NCBI GenBank assembly: GCA_022510745.1
Contig: JAFLSY010000002.1
Coordinates: 1 to 64,000 of the forward strand
DNA length: 64,000 bases
DNA from: Lachnospiraceae bacterium
GTDB lineage: Bacteria; Bacillota; Clostridia; Lachnospirales; Lachnospiraceae
Direction of reading: 5' to 3'
The translations under genes and the position numbers were made by a program. Below, piece by piece: positions 53,976-62,382 of the stretch (positions are counted from its first letter, which is position 1; each line of letters opens with the position of its first letter). The notes beneath the pieces were generated by a model. It ran no database searches and had not been told where the DNA came from. It worked only from the letters and a program-made list of their open reading frames with translations.

Positions 53976-54392
53976 ATGACAGGACACGAAGAGAACCGGG
54001 ACTATAAATACATTATGCAGGAATTGTCCACGCTCTATATCGGGGCCAAATATACGTATGAGGAACTGATCGCGGAGGAAGAGGTACCTTTTAAGATCAA
54101 GTCCCTGATCAATACTTATGTGAAGCCGGAACTGGAGGGGGAAAATCTTTCTATAGAGAGTCATTTTTATTATATGGACGGCAGCGGGTTTGCTTACCAG
54201 ACTTTTTTACAGTTAAAAACCAGGGTCCGTTTCAGTATTTTACAGACAAAGGGAAAAAATGCGCAAGCTTCCTATGTGACGAAGGTAATGAAACTGCAGG
54301 ACTTTGTTAAAATTCCGCCAAAGGAAAAGGAAGAGCAGGGCGTAATGATTCAGGAAATCGGGATGTCCAAGCTGGCATTGATGACTTTATAG
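53976..54392 (+). CDS. Conserved protein of unknown function, 138 residues
   Basis: Starts 2 bases after the sigma-like gene (GGAG at about 53961), so the two are surely cotranslated. Soluble; contains YKYIMQELSTLYIGAKYTYEE, SLINTYVKPELEGENLSIES and FLQLKTRVRFSILQTKGKN. No domain is recognised. Position makes it a candidate partner or modulator of the sigma-like protein. Confidence 0.75.
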   Translation: MTGHEENRDYKYIMQELSTLYIGAKYTYEELIAEEEVPFKIKSLINTYVKPELEGENLSIESHFYYMDGSGFAYQTFLQLKTRVRFSILQTKGKNAQASYVTKVMKLQDFVKIPPKEKEEQGVMIQEIGMSKLALMTL

Positions 54393-54412
54393 CAGACAGA
54401 AAGTGAGGAAAT

Positions 54413-57334
54413 ATGAGAGTAGAAGATTTAAACAGCTATGAATTGATTGAGAAGAGACGTATCGAAGATTTACAGTCTGAGAGCTATTTGCTTCGCCATA
54501 AGAAAACGGGAGCAAGGGTGGCCCTGCTTTCCAATGCTGACGAGAATAAAGTATTTTATATCGGTTTTCGGACCACTCCGTCGAACAGTACCGGCGTGGC
54601 ACATATTCTGGAGCATTCCGTACTTTGCGGCTCTGAGCGTTTTCCGGTAAAAGATCCTTTTATTGAGTTGGCCAAGGGCTCTTTAAATACTTTTTTAAAC
54701 GCCATGACCTTTCCGGACAAAACCCTGTATCCGGTAGCAAGCTGTAATGACAAGGATTTCAGAAATCTGATGCATGTTTATCTGGATGCGGTATTCCATC
54801 CTAACATCTATAAAGAGGAGAAGATTTTTAAACAGGAGGGCTGGCACTATGAACTGCATGAGCCCGAAGGGGAACTGAAATTAAACGGCGTGGTCTATAA
54901 CGAAATGAAAGGGGCCTATTCCTCACCTGACGATGTGTTCGAGCGGGAACTGATGAATTCCCTGTATCCGGATACTACCTATGGTTATGAATCGGGCGGT
55001 GACCCGGAGGTGATTCCGGAGCTTAGTTATAAGGATTTTGTAGAATTCCACAAGAAATATTATCATCCCTCCAACAGCTATATCTATTTGTATGGTGATA
55101 TGGATATGGCTGAACAATTGGACTTTATTGACAGGGAATACCTTTCCGCTTTTGAGGAAAGAAAGGTAGATTCCCGGGTGGAGAGCCAGCCGGCTTTTGA
55201 GAAAGTAAACAGGGTAGTGAAGGAATACCCCATAGGTGAGGAAGAGGACGAGGCTAAAAAGGCATATCTCTCTTACAATCTGTCCATCGGGGATACCCTG
55301 GATAAGGAGTTGTATATTGCCTTTCAGGTTTTGGATTATGCGCTCTGTTCCGCACCCGGTGCACCCCTCAAACAGATATTGACTGACAGGGGTATCGGCA
55401 CCGATATTTACAGCAATTATGAAAACGGCATCAAGCAGCCATATTTCAGTATTGTTTCACAGAATGCGGCCCCTGAGAAAGAGCAGGAATTTCTGGATAC
55501 GATAAAAGAAGTGCTGATGCGGATCGTGAAAGAGGGATTTGATAAGAAAGCGCTTCTTGCGGCATTAAATTATTATGAATTCAAATACAGGGAAGCAGAT
55601 TTCGGTTCCTATCCCAAGGGATTAATGTACGGACTGCAGATCATGGAGAGCTGGCTCTACGATGATACAAAACCCTTTATCCATGTGGAAGCCAACGCTA
55701 CCTATGCGGCTCTGCGAAAAAAAGTGGAGAGCGGTTATTTTGAGGAGCTTGTAAAAAATTATCTTCTGGAGAATCCCCACAGCTCTATAGTGATTCTCTT
55801 ACCAAAGAAAGGACTGACAGAGAAAAGGGATAGGGAACTGGCTGAAAAATTGGCTGCTTATAAGGCCTCTTTAGGGGAAGAGCAGATACAGTTATTAATT
55901 GAAGAAACCAGGGCTTTGGCTGAGTACCAGGACGCACCGGATACGCCGGAAGCTTTGGCCAAAATTCCCCTGTTATCCAGAGAAGATATTAAGAAGTCTG
56001 CTACGGGCTTTGTCAATGAGCTGCGCAGGATAGATGATACGAAATTCCTTTATCATGATTTATATACCAACGGCATTGGCTATCTGCGTTTCATTTTTAA
56101 TTTAGAGAGCGTGCCTGAGGAGTTATTCCCTTACGTAGGCGTATTAAAAGGGGTATTGGGACTGTTAAATACAGAGAGGTTTTACTATGCAGAACTCTTC
56201 AATGAAATCAATATCCTCACGGGCGGTATGGACGTTGTGACCAACACGTACCAAAGTTATCCGGACCCGGATAAATGTACCAATACGCTGGAACTGAAGG
56301 TAAAGGCTTTAGAGAGCAATTTTGAAAAGGCCATAGGGCTGATACAGGAAATTATTTTGACTTCCGATTTTTCCGATAAAAAGCGGTTGAAGGAGATCAT
56401 TGCGGAAGGAAAATCCCGTATGCAGAGCCAAATGACTGCCGCAGCCCACAAAGTAGCGGTTAACAGAGCCCTCTCGGGCATCTCCGTTCCTGCGGCTGTC
56501 AATGAAAAACTTGCCGGCATGGATTTTTACAGGCTGATAGAAAAGCTGGATAGTGAGTTTGAGGATCGGGCGGAGGAATTGTGCGAGGGTCTTAAGAAGC
56601 TGGCAGCCATTATTTTCAGAGCGGAGAATCTGATGGTGGATCTGACGGGAAGCGCGGAACTGGCGGAAAGACTCCCTGATATGGTAAGAAGTTTTCGTGG
56701 CGCGTTATATCAGGAAGCTGTGGAAACGGGCAGCTTTGTACCGGTTTTAAAGATACAAAAAGAGGGATACAAAACTCCCGGACAGGTACAGTACGTCTGC
56801 AGAGCCGGAAACTTTAGACATAAGGGGCTGGCTTATACGGGCGTCCTAAAAGTCCTGAAAGTCATGATGGGCTATGACTATCTGTGGAATCAGGTCCGCG
56901 TTCACGGAGGCGCTTACGGCTGTATGTGTGCCTTCGGAAAGTCGGGCGACTGCTATTTTGTGTCCTATAGGGATCCCAATCTGGAAAATACCTTAGAGAT
57001 ATATGAAAAGGCAGCAGCATATATCGAGGGCTTTGAAGCGGATGAAAGAACTTTGACCCAGTTTATTATCGGTGCGGTCAGCGAACTGGATATGCCTATG
57101 AATCCCTCTGCAAAGGGTCTGTATTCCTTAAGCGGTTATATGACGGGGTTGACGAATAAAGATATGCAGAAAGAAAGGGACGAACTCTTAGCTGTAACGG
57201 CAGGGGACTTGCGGCATATGGCCGACTATATCCGTGCGTTCATGGAGGAGGACTGCCTCTGCGTGGTAGGAAATGCAGAGAAGATAAAGGCAGCGGAAGG
57301 ACTGTTTGATAAGGTGGAGAATCTGGTATCGTGA
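54413..57334 (+). CDS. M16C-family zinc metallopeptidase (PreP/falcilysin-like)
   Basis: 973 residues of four alpha-beta domains as in presequence protease. HxxEH inverted zinc motif HILEHSVLCGSE at 64-75 (His64, Glu67, His68) and second Glu164 in NEMKGAYSSP. Degrades peptides inside its closed chamber. No signal peptide, so cytoplasmic. Starts 20 bases after the unknown gene. Confidence 0.95.
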   Translation: MRVEDLNSYELIEKRRIEDLQSESYLLRHKKTGARVALLSNADENKVFYIGFRTTPSNSTGVAHILEHSVLCGSERFPVKDPFIELAKGSLNTFLNAMTFPDKTLYPVASCNDKDFRNLMHVYLDAVFHPNIYKEEKIFKQEGWHYELHEPEGELKLNGVVYNEMKGAYSSPDDVFERELMNSLYPDTTYGYESGGDPEVIPELSYKDFVEFHKKYYHPSNSYIYLYGDMDMAEQLDFIDREYLSAFEERKVDSRVESQPAFEKVNRVVKEYPIGEEEDEAKKAYLSYNLSIGDTLDKELYIAFQVLDYALCSAPGAPLKQILTDRGIGTDIYSNYENGIKQPYFSIVSQNAAPEKEQEFLDTIKEVLMRIVKEGFDKKALLAALNYYEFKYREADFGSYPKGLMYGLQIMESWLYDDTKPFIHVEANATYAALRKKVESGYFEELVKNYLLENPHSSIVILLPKKGLTEKRDRELAEKLAAYKASLGEEQIQLLIEETRALAEYQDAPDTPEALAKIPLLSREDIKKSATGFVNELRRIDDTKFLYHDLYTNGIGYLRFIFNLESVPEELFPYVGVLKGVLGLLNTERFYYAELFNEINILTGGMDVVTNTYQSYPDPDKCTNTLELKVKALESNFEKAIGLIQEIILTSDFSDKKRLKEIIAEGKSRMQSQMTAAAHKVAVNRALSGISVPAAVNEKLAGMDFYRLIEKLDSEFEDRAEELCEGLKKLAAIIFRAENLMVDLTGSAELAERLPDMVRSFRGALYQEAVETGSFVPVLKIQKEGYKTPGQVQYVCRAGNFRHKGLAYTGVLKVLKVMMGYDYLWNQVRVHGGAYGCMCAFGKSGDCYFVSYRDPNLENTLEIYEKAAAYIEGFEADERTLTQFIIGAVSELDMPMNPSAKGLYSLSGYMTGLTNKDMQKERDELLAVTAGDLRHMADYIRAFMEEDCLCVVGNAEKIKAAEGLFDKVENLVS

Positions 57335-57413
57335 CAGTGGGCAGAAGAATCATCAAATTACCATAAAAAACCGATGCATCAGACGTATCTGGAAAAAAAG
57401 GGAGGATAAAATT

Positions 57414-58454
57414 ATGAAAGGATTGTGGAAAAAAGTATGGATCTGCGGTATGGGGCTGACGATTTTACTGACGGGCTGCGGCAGCAGCGACAGTGCAGGT
57501 GGCAGCAGTACCAGCCCAAATTTTGCGGTACAGTATGAAGCAAACGGCAGCGCTTACAACAGCAACACAGCAGCGTATGATGTGGAAATGTATGCCGGTG
57601 ACGGTATCTATGAAATGGCTTCTGAGGAAAGCGGTGATTCGGGAACTTCGACACAGAGTATCAGAGAAGGAAGAAAGCTGATACGGACGGTGCGTCTGGA
57701 AGTGGAAACACTGGAATTTGACCAGTTATTTGCTTATGTACAGAATAAGACCGAGGAATTGGGCGGATATATAGAAAGTATGAATGTCTACAACGGCAGC
57801 GGCTATACGTCCTATTACGGCAGCGGTTACAGGCAGGAGAGGAGTGCCAGTCTGACACTGCGCATTCCCAGAGAAAATCTGGATGGCTTTTTGACGGAAG
57901 TGGATTCCCGGGGAAATGTAATCAGCCGCAATGAACAGGAAGTAGACGTGACTCTGGACTATGTGGATCTGGACAGCCACAAACAGGTGCTGCTTGCAGA
58001 ACAGGAGCGGCTGTTATCTATGATGGAACAGGCCGAGACCATAGAGGATTTGATCATACTGGAATCCCGGCTTTCCGATATCCGTTATCAGATCGAGAGT
58101 ATGGAAAGCCGTCTACGTACCTATGATAACCAGATAGAATACAGTACGGTTTACTTAAATCTGGACGAAGTGGTGGAACTGACTCCCATTGTGGTTGAGG
58201 AAAAGACTGCTTGGCAGCGCATGGGAGAGGGCTTTATGGATAGTCTTGAAAATATCGGAAACGGTATCAAGGAATTCTGCATTAGCTTTGTGATCGCCCT
58301 GCCTTACCTGATCATCCTGTTTATCTTTATGGGAGTACTCATCTGGTTTATTTTCTTTATTGTGAAGAGGAATAATAGGAAACGCCAAAAGCTTTTTGAG
58401 GCACAGAGAGAATTTATGCAGAGGCAGCAGGTAGAGAATGAAAAACATGAGTGA
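57414..58454 (+). CDS. DUF4349 lipoprotein
   Basis: 346 residues from ATG 57414 behind GGAGG. Lipobox LLTGCGS, Ser-rich linker, DUF4349 core (KLIRTVRLEVETLEFDQLF, then GGYIESMNVYNGSG), a coiled coil (about 190-245, ESRLSDIRYQIESMESRL) and a C-terminal TM (about 293-325) with a short basic tail. Extracytoplasmic; function unknown. Its end overlaps era. Confidence 0.88.
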   Translation: MKGLWKKVWICGMGLTILLTGCGSSDSAGGSSTSPNFAVQYEANGSAYNSNTAAYDVEMYAGDGIYEMASEESGDSGTSTQSIREGRKLIRTVRLEVETLEFDQLFAYVQNKTEELGGYIESMNVYNGSGYTSYYGSGYRQERSASLTLRIPRENLDGFLTEVDSRGNVISRNEQEVDVTLDYVDLDSHKQVLLAEQERLLSMMEQAETIEDLIILESRLSDIRYQIESMESRLRTYDNQIEYSTVYLNLDEVVELTPIVVEEKTAWQRMGEGFMDSLENIGNGIKEFCISFVIALPYLIILFIFMGVLIWFIFFIVKRNNRKRQKLFEAQREFMQRQQVENEKHE

Positions 58455-59358
58455 AAACCAAGCATTCAAATCGGGTTTTGCGACATTGATAGGCAGGCCC
58501 AATGTGGGAAAGTCCACATTGATGAATTGTCTGATTGGACAAAAGATTGCCATTACCTCCAATAAGCCACAGACTACCCGAAACAGAATACAGACAGTAT
58601 ATACTTCCGAAGAGGGACAGATTGTTTTTTTAGATACACCGGGTATCCACAAGGCCAAGAACAAGCTGGGAAATTACATGGTCAATGTGGCGGAAAAAAC
58701 CTTAAGTGAAGTGGATGTGATCCTATGGCTGGTAGAACCGTCTAACTTTATCGGAGCTGGAGAACAGCATATTATCGAACAGCTGAAAAAAGCTAAGACT
58801 CCTGTTATTTTGGTCATCAATAAGATTGACACCGTAAAGAGAGAGCAGCTTTTAGCCTATATTGATACCTACAGAAAGGTCTTTGATTTTTCGGAAATTG
58901 TACCGGTTTCGGCTTTAAAGGATGAAAATACGGAAGAATTATTAAAATGTATCTTCCGATATCTGCCCTACGGTCCGGCCTTCTATGATGAAGATACCGT
59001 GACGGATCAGCCGATGCGACAGATTGTGGCGGAACTGATCCGAGAAAAGGCGCTGCGGCTTTTGGAAGAAGAAATTCCCCACGGTGTGGCAGTCAGTATT
59101 GAAAGCATGAAGTTTAAGAAACATATTGTGGATATTGAGGCAACGATCGTGTGTGAGAAGGATTCTCACAAGGGTATTATCATCGGAAAAGGCGGTGGCA
59201 TGCTCAAAAAGATCGGGTCAAGAGCCAGGCCGGAAATAGAAGATTTATTGGAGCAACAGGTAAATCTTCAACTTTGGGTCAAGGTTAAGAAGGATTGGCG
59301 GGACAGCGATTTCCTTTTGAAAAACTTTGGGTATAATGAAAAAGATACCCGCAAGTAA
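58438..59358 (+). CDS. era: GTPase Era
   Basis: Ribosome assembly GTPase binding the 3' end of 16S rRNA. 306 residues (303 if ATG 58447 is used). G1 GRPNVGKST, G3 DTPG, G4 NKID and C-terminal KH domain (VEDLEQQ-like GIIIGKGGGMLKKIGSRAR). Overlaps the DUF4349 gene by 17 bases. Confidence 0.97.
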   Translation: MKNMSENQAFKSGFATLIGRPNVGKSTLMNCLIGQKIAITSNKPQTTRNRIQTVYTSEEGQIVFLDTPGIHKAKNKLGNYMVNVAEKTLSEVDVILWLVEPSNFIGAGEQHIIEQLKKAKTPVILVINKIDTVKREQLLAYIDTYRKVFDFSEIVPVSALKDENTEELLKCIFRYLPYGPAFYDEDTVTDQPMRQIVAELIREKALRLLEEEIPHGVAVSIESMKFKKHIVDIEATIVCEKDSHKGIIIGKGGGMLKKIGSRARPEIEDLLEQQVNLQLWVKVKKDWRDSDFLLKNFGYNEKDTRK

Positions 59359-59423
59359 CGCATAGAAAATAAAAATCAGCGAACCCTAATGTAGTACGAG
59401 TAAGCACAAAAAGGGGGCGCAGG

Positions 59424-59636
59424 ATGAACATTGTGAACAATGAAGATTACTGGAAGCAGTTTATGGCAAGCGGTAGAGTGGAGGATTATTTAAGCTATGC
59501 CTGCCATACTGCGGATGAAGAAGCTGCCCCTAAGGAGGAAGCAGGCCTTAGCGGGCGGGAGAAATATGGAGAATACCCATATGCAGGATTTTATTATGGT
59601 GACAGGGATGGTGATAAGCCAGATTCCTGTTGGTGA
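59424..59636 (+). CDS. yqzL: YqzL-like small protein
   Basis: 70 residues from ATG 59424 (site AAGGGGGCGCAGG). The N-terminal DYWKQFMASGRVEDYLSYA fits the YqzL pattern W..F..TG.I..YL.Y and the gene sits right before recO, where yqzL lies in Bacillus and Clostridia. It has a longer C-terminal tail than the 40-50 residue family norm, and that tail (GEYPYAGFYYGDRDGD) overlaps the recO start region, so part may be non-functional. Confidence 0.7.
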   Translation: MNIVNNEDYWKQFMASGRVEDYLSYACHTADEEAAPKEEAGLSGREKYGEYPYAGFYYGDRDGDKPDSCW

Positions 59637-60228
59637 GTACGACAGGCGGGTATGTATATTGACGAAAGAAAGAGGGAAGATTTCTGCTTTTGCGAAAGGG
59701 GCAAGACGGCCGGGCAGCCGTTTTATGGCAGCAACCAACCCTTTTTCTTTTGGACAGTTCAAGCTCTATGAGGGAAGGAACTCCTACAATATGGCGGAGG
59801 CCGCTATCAGTCAGTATTTTGAGGAACTTAGAACGGACTACATAGGAGCTTATTTCGGTATGTATTTTTTGGAAGTAGCGGACTATTATACCAGAGAAAA
59901 CAACGACGAGAAGGAAATGTTAAAGCTTTTGTATCAGTCACTGCGGGCTCTGACGCATCCCTCACTTTCCGATTCTTTAGTGAAATGTATTTATGAACTG
60001 AAAGCGCTGCAGGTAAACGGGGAGTATCCCGGAATACCGGAAGGAGAGTGGCAGGAATCCACTCTTTATACGCTGCAGTATATTGCATCATCCGGGGTGG
60101 AGAAGCTTTATACTTTTACGGTCAAAGAAGAGGTGCTGGCCGAACTGCAGGAAATAGCGGAAAAGTACAGAAAGCGATTTATGGATAGGCATTTTAAAAG
60201 TCTGGAAATATTAGAAACTCTGTGTTGA
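59566..60228 (+). CDS. recO: DNA repair protein RecO
   Basis: RecFOR recombination mediator that loads RecA on SSB-coated DNA. About 220 residues from ATG 59566 (GGGAG site); ATG 59581 is also possible. OB fold (MVTGMVISQIPVGEYDRR, TKERGKISAFAKGARRPGS) and helical C-terminal part. The zinc-binding Cys cluster of many RecO proteins is absent. Overlaps the YqzL-like gene by 71 bases. Confidence 0.93.
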   Translation: MENTHMQDFIMVTGMVISQIPVGEYDRRVCILTKERGKISAFAKGARRPGSRFMAATNPFSFGQFKLYEGRNSYNMAEAAISQYFEELRTDYIGAYFGMYFLEVADYYTRENNDEKEMLKLLYQSLRALTHPSLSDSLVKCIYELKALQVNGEYPGIPEGEWQESTLYTLQYIASSGVEKLYTFTVKEEVLAELQEIAEKYRKRFMDRHFKSLEILETLC

Positions 60229-60253
60229 AAAAACGGGGTAAGTTCGTTATAAT
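60225..60253 (+). promoter_or_regulatory. Promoter within the recO end
   Basis: TTGAAA (60225-60230), 17 bases, TATAAT (60248-60253); it drives the lipoprotein and probably glyS. Confidence 0.75.
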
Positions 60254-60300
60254 ATAGGTTAATGTTTGTGAACAAAGCACAGTATGTGGAAAGGAAATGT

Positions 60301-60948
60301 ATGCAGAAAAAGAGATGTGCCCTCATTGGAGCTCTTCTGATTTGTACTGCAGGACTTTTCTGTCTGACCGGCTGCGGTGAAGAAGAGGCGGACGAGCAGG
60401 TAACAAACCTGCAGATAGGAAAGAACGGAATTATAACGAGCAATATCGTAGAGGATTTCGGAAAGGATTTCTATACGATCGATACACTCAAAACCATGTT
60501 GCAGGAGGAAATTAACGATTATAATGCTTCTCATCCGGAAGCGGTGACTCTGCAGACTGTGGAACTTTCCGAAGAGGAGGCGGGCGGCGTGCTGGTTACA
60601 TTACAATACGCTTCCTGTGAGGATTATACGGCATTTAACGGTGTGGAATTATTTTACGGAACACCGGAGGAGGCAAAGGCGGCGGGGTACAGCCTAAATG
60701 TAGAGTTGTCGGATACCGCAGGCAATACGGTTACTTTGGGAGAGGAAGGAATCCTGGCAATCAAGAACGCGCAGATTCTGATCATCAGACAAAGTGCACA
60801 GGTATCTAAAGTCTCTCTGCCGGGCAAGGTGTTATATATGAGCGGAGGAACCGTGCTTGCCGGCAGTAAAGTAGTAGAACTGCCGGGGCCTGACGAAGAA
60901 GGAAATATTGAATGGCAGGGTGAGCTGACCTACGTCATTACAAAATAG
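60301..60948 (+). CDS. Lipoprotein, unknown function
   Basis: 215 residues from ATG 60301 (site AAAGGAAAT). Signal peptide [20 protein letters not shown] with lipobox Cys. The mature part ([19 protein letters not shown], then FSL-type [17 protein letters not shown]) is acidic and beta-rich and repeats TVxLxE and [13 protein letters not shown] motifs. Located between recO and glyS. Family not recognised. Confidence 0.82.
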   Translation: MQKKRCALIGALLICTAGLFCLTGCGEEEADEQVTNLQIGKNGIITSNIVEDFGKDFYTIDTLKTMLQEEINDYNASHPEAVTLQTVELSEEEAGGVLVTLQYASCEDYTAFNGVELFYGTPEEAKAAGYSLNVELSDTAGNTVTLGEEGILAIKNAQILIIRQSAQVSKVSLPGKVLYMSGGTVLAGSKVVELPGPDEEGNIEWQGELTYVITK

Positions 60949-60962
60949 GAGGAGATAGTATT

Positions 60963-62351
60963 ATGGAAAAGACAATGGAAAAAATTGTGGCGCTGGCAAA
61001 GGCAAGGGGATTTGTGTATCCCGGTTCGGAGATTTACGGCGGTTTGGCAAATACCTGGGACTACGGTAATCTGGGTGTGGAGCTGAAGAATAATGTAAAG
61101 AAGGCATGGTGGCAGAAATTTATTATGGAAAATGCCTACAATGTAGGTGTGGACTGTGCTATTTTGATGAATCCCCAGACTTGGGTAGCCAGTGGACATC
61201 TGGGCGGTTTCTCGGACCCCTTAATGGATTGTAAAGAATGTCACGAACGATTCCGGGCGGACAAACTGATAGAAGATTTTTGCGAAGAAAAAGGTATTAC
61301 GCTGAATGAGACCGTGGATGCATGGAGTCAGGAGAAGATGAAGAATTTTGTTGAGGAAAACCAGATTCCCTGCCCTACCTGCGGCAAGCACAATTTCACC
61401 GATATCAGACAGTTTAACCTGATGTTCAAAACCTTTCAGGGTGTGACGGAGGATGCTAAGAATACCGTATATCTGCGTCCCGAAACAGCACAGGGTATTT
61501 TTGTGAACTTCAAGAATGTGCAGAGAACTTCCAGAAAGAAGATTCCCTTCGGTATCGGTCAGATCGGCAAGTCCTTCCGTAACGAGATCACACCGGGTAA
61601 CTTTACGTTCCGTACCAGAGAGTTCGAGCAGATGGAACTGGAATTTTTCTGTGAGCCGGATACAGACCTTGAATGGTTTGATTACTGGAGAAGTTTCTGC
61701 ATTAATTGGCTGAAATCCTTGGGAATGAAGGATGAGGAGATGCGCGTCAGAGACCATGAGAAGGAAGAGTTATCCTTCTACAGTAAGGCAACCACGGATA
61801 TTGAGTTCTTATTCCCCTTCGGCTGGGGTGAGCTGTGGGGCATTGCGGACAGAACGGACTATGACCTGACCCAGCATCAGAACACCTCAGGCCAGGATAT
61901 GACCTATTTTGACGATACCAAGAACGAAAAATACACACCTTATGTGATTGAACCTTCTTTGGGCGCTGACCGTGTTGTATTGGCTTTTTTGTGTGCGGCT
62001 TATGATGAAGAAGAGTTGGAAGGCGGGGATATGCGTACCGTACTGCATTTCCATCCGGCACTGGCACCCGTCAAGATTGGTGTGCTTCCCCTTTCTAAGA
62101 AGTTGAACGAGGGAGCGGAGGAAATCTTTACGAAGCTTTCCAAGAAGTATAACTGTGAGTTTGACGACAGAGGCGCCATCGGCAAGAGATACCGCCGTCA
62201 GGATGAAATCGGTACACCTTTCTGTATCACCTATGATTTTGATTCAGAAACAGACGGCTGTGTAACCGTTCGTTTCCGTGATTCCATGGAGCAGGAAAGA
62301 GTGGCGATTGCGGACTTGGAGACTTACTTTGCAGATAAGTTTGATTTTTAA
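60963..62351 (+). CDS. glyS: Glycyl-tRNA synthetase (single-chain alpha2 type)
   Basis: 462 residues from ATG 60963 with AGGAGGAGAT. Class II synthetase: [15 protein letters not shown] at the N-terminus, [13 protein letters not shown], motif 2-like [19 protein letters not shown], motif 3 [12 protein letters not shown] and the anticodon-binding C-terminal domain. No T-box leader is visible in the 14 bases upstream; regulation must come from the upstream promoter. Confidence 0.97.
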   Translation: MEKTMEKIVALAKARGFVYPGSEIYGGLANTWDYGNLGVELKNNVKKAWWQKFIMENAYNVGVDCAILMNPQTWVASGHLGGFSDPLMDCKECHERFRADKLIEDFCEEKGITLNETVDAWSQEKMKNFVEENQIPCPTCGKHNFTDIRQFNLMFKTFQGVTEDAKNTVYLRPETAQGIFVNFKNVQRTSRKKIPFGIGQIGKSFRNEITPGNFTFRTREFEQMELEFFCEPDTDLEWFDYWRSFCINWLKSLGMKDEEMRVRDHEKEELSFYSKATTDIEFLFPFGWGELWGIADRTDYDLTQHQNTSGQDMTYFDDTKNEKYTPYVIEPSLGADRVVLAFLCAAYDEEELEGGDMRTVLHFHPALAPVKIGVLPLSKKLNEGAEEIFTKLSKKYNCEFDDRGAIGKRYRRQDEIGTPFCITYDFDSETDGCVTVRFRDSMEQERVAIADLETYFADKFDF

Positions 62352-62382
62352 TGAAAGGTTATAGTATTTGGAGGATAAAGCC

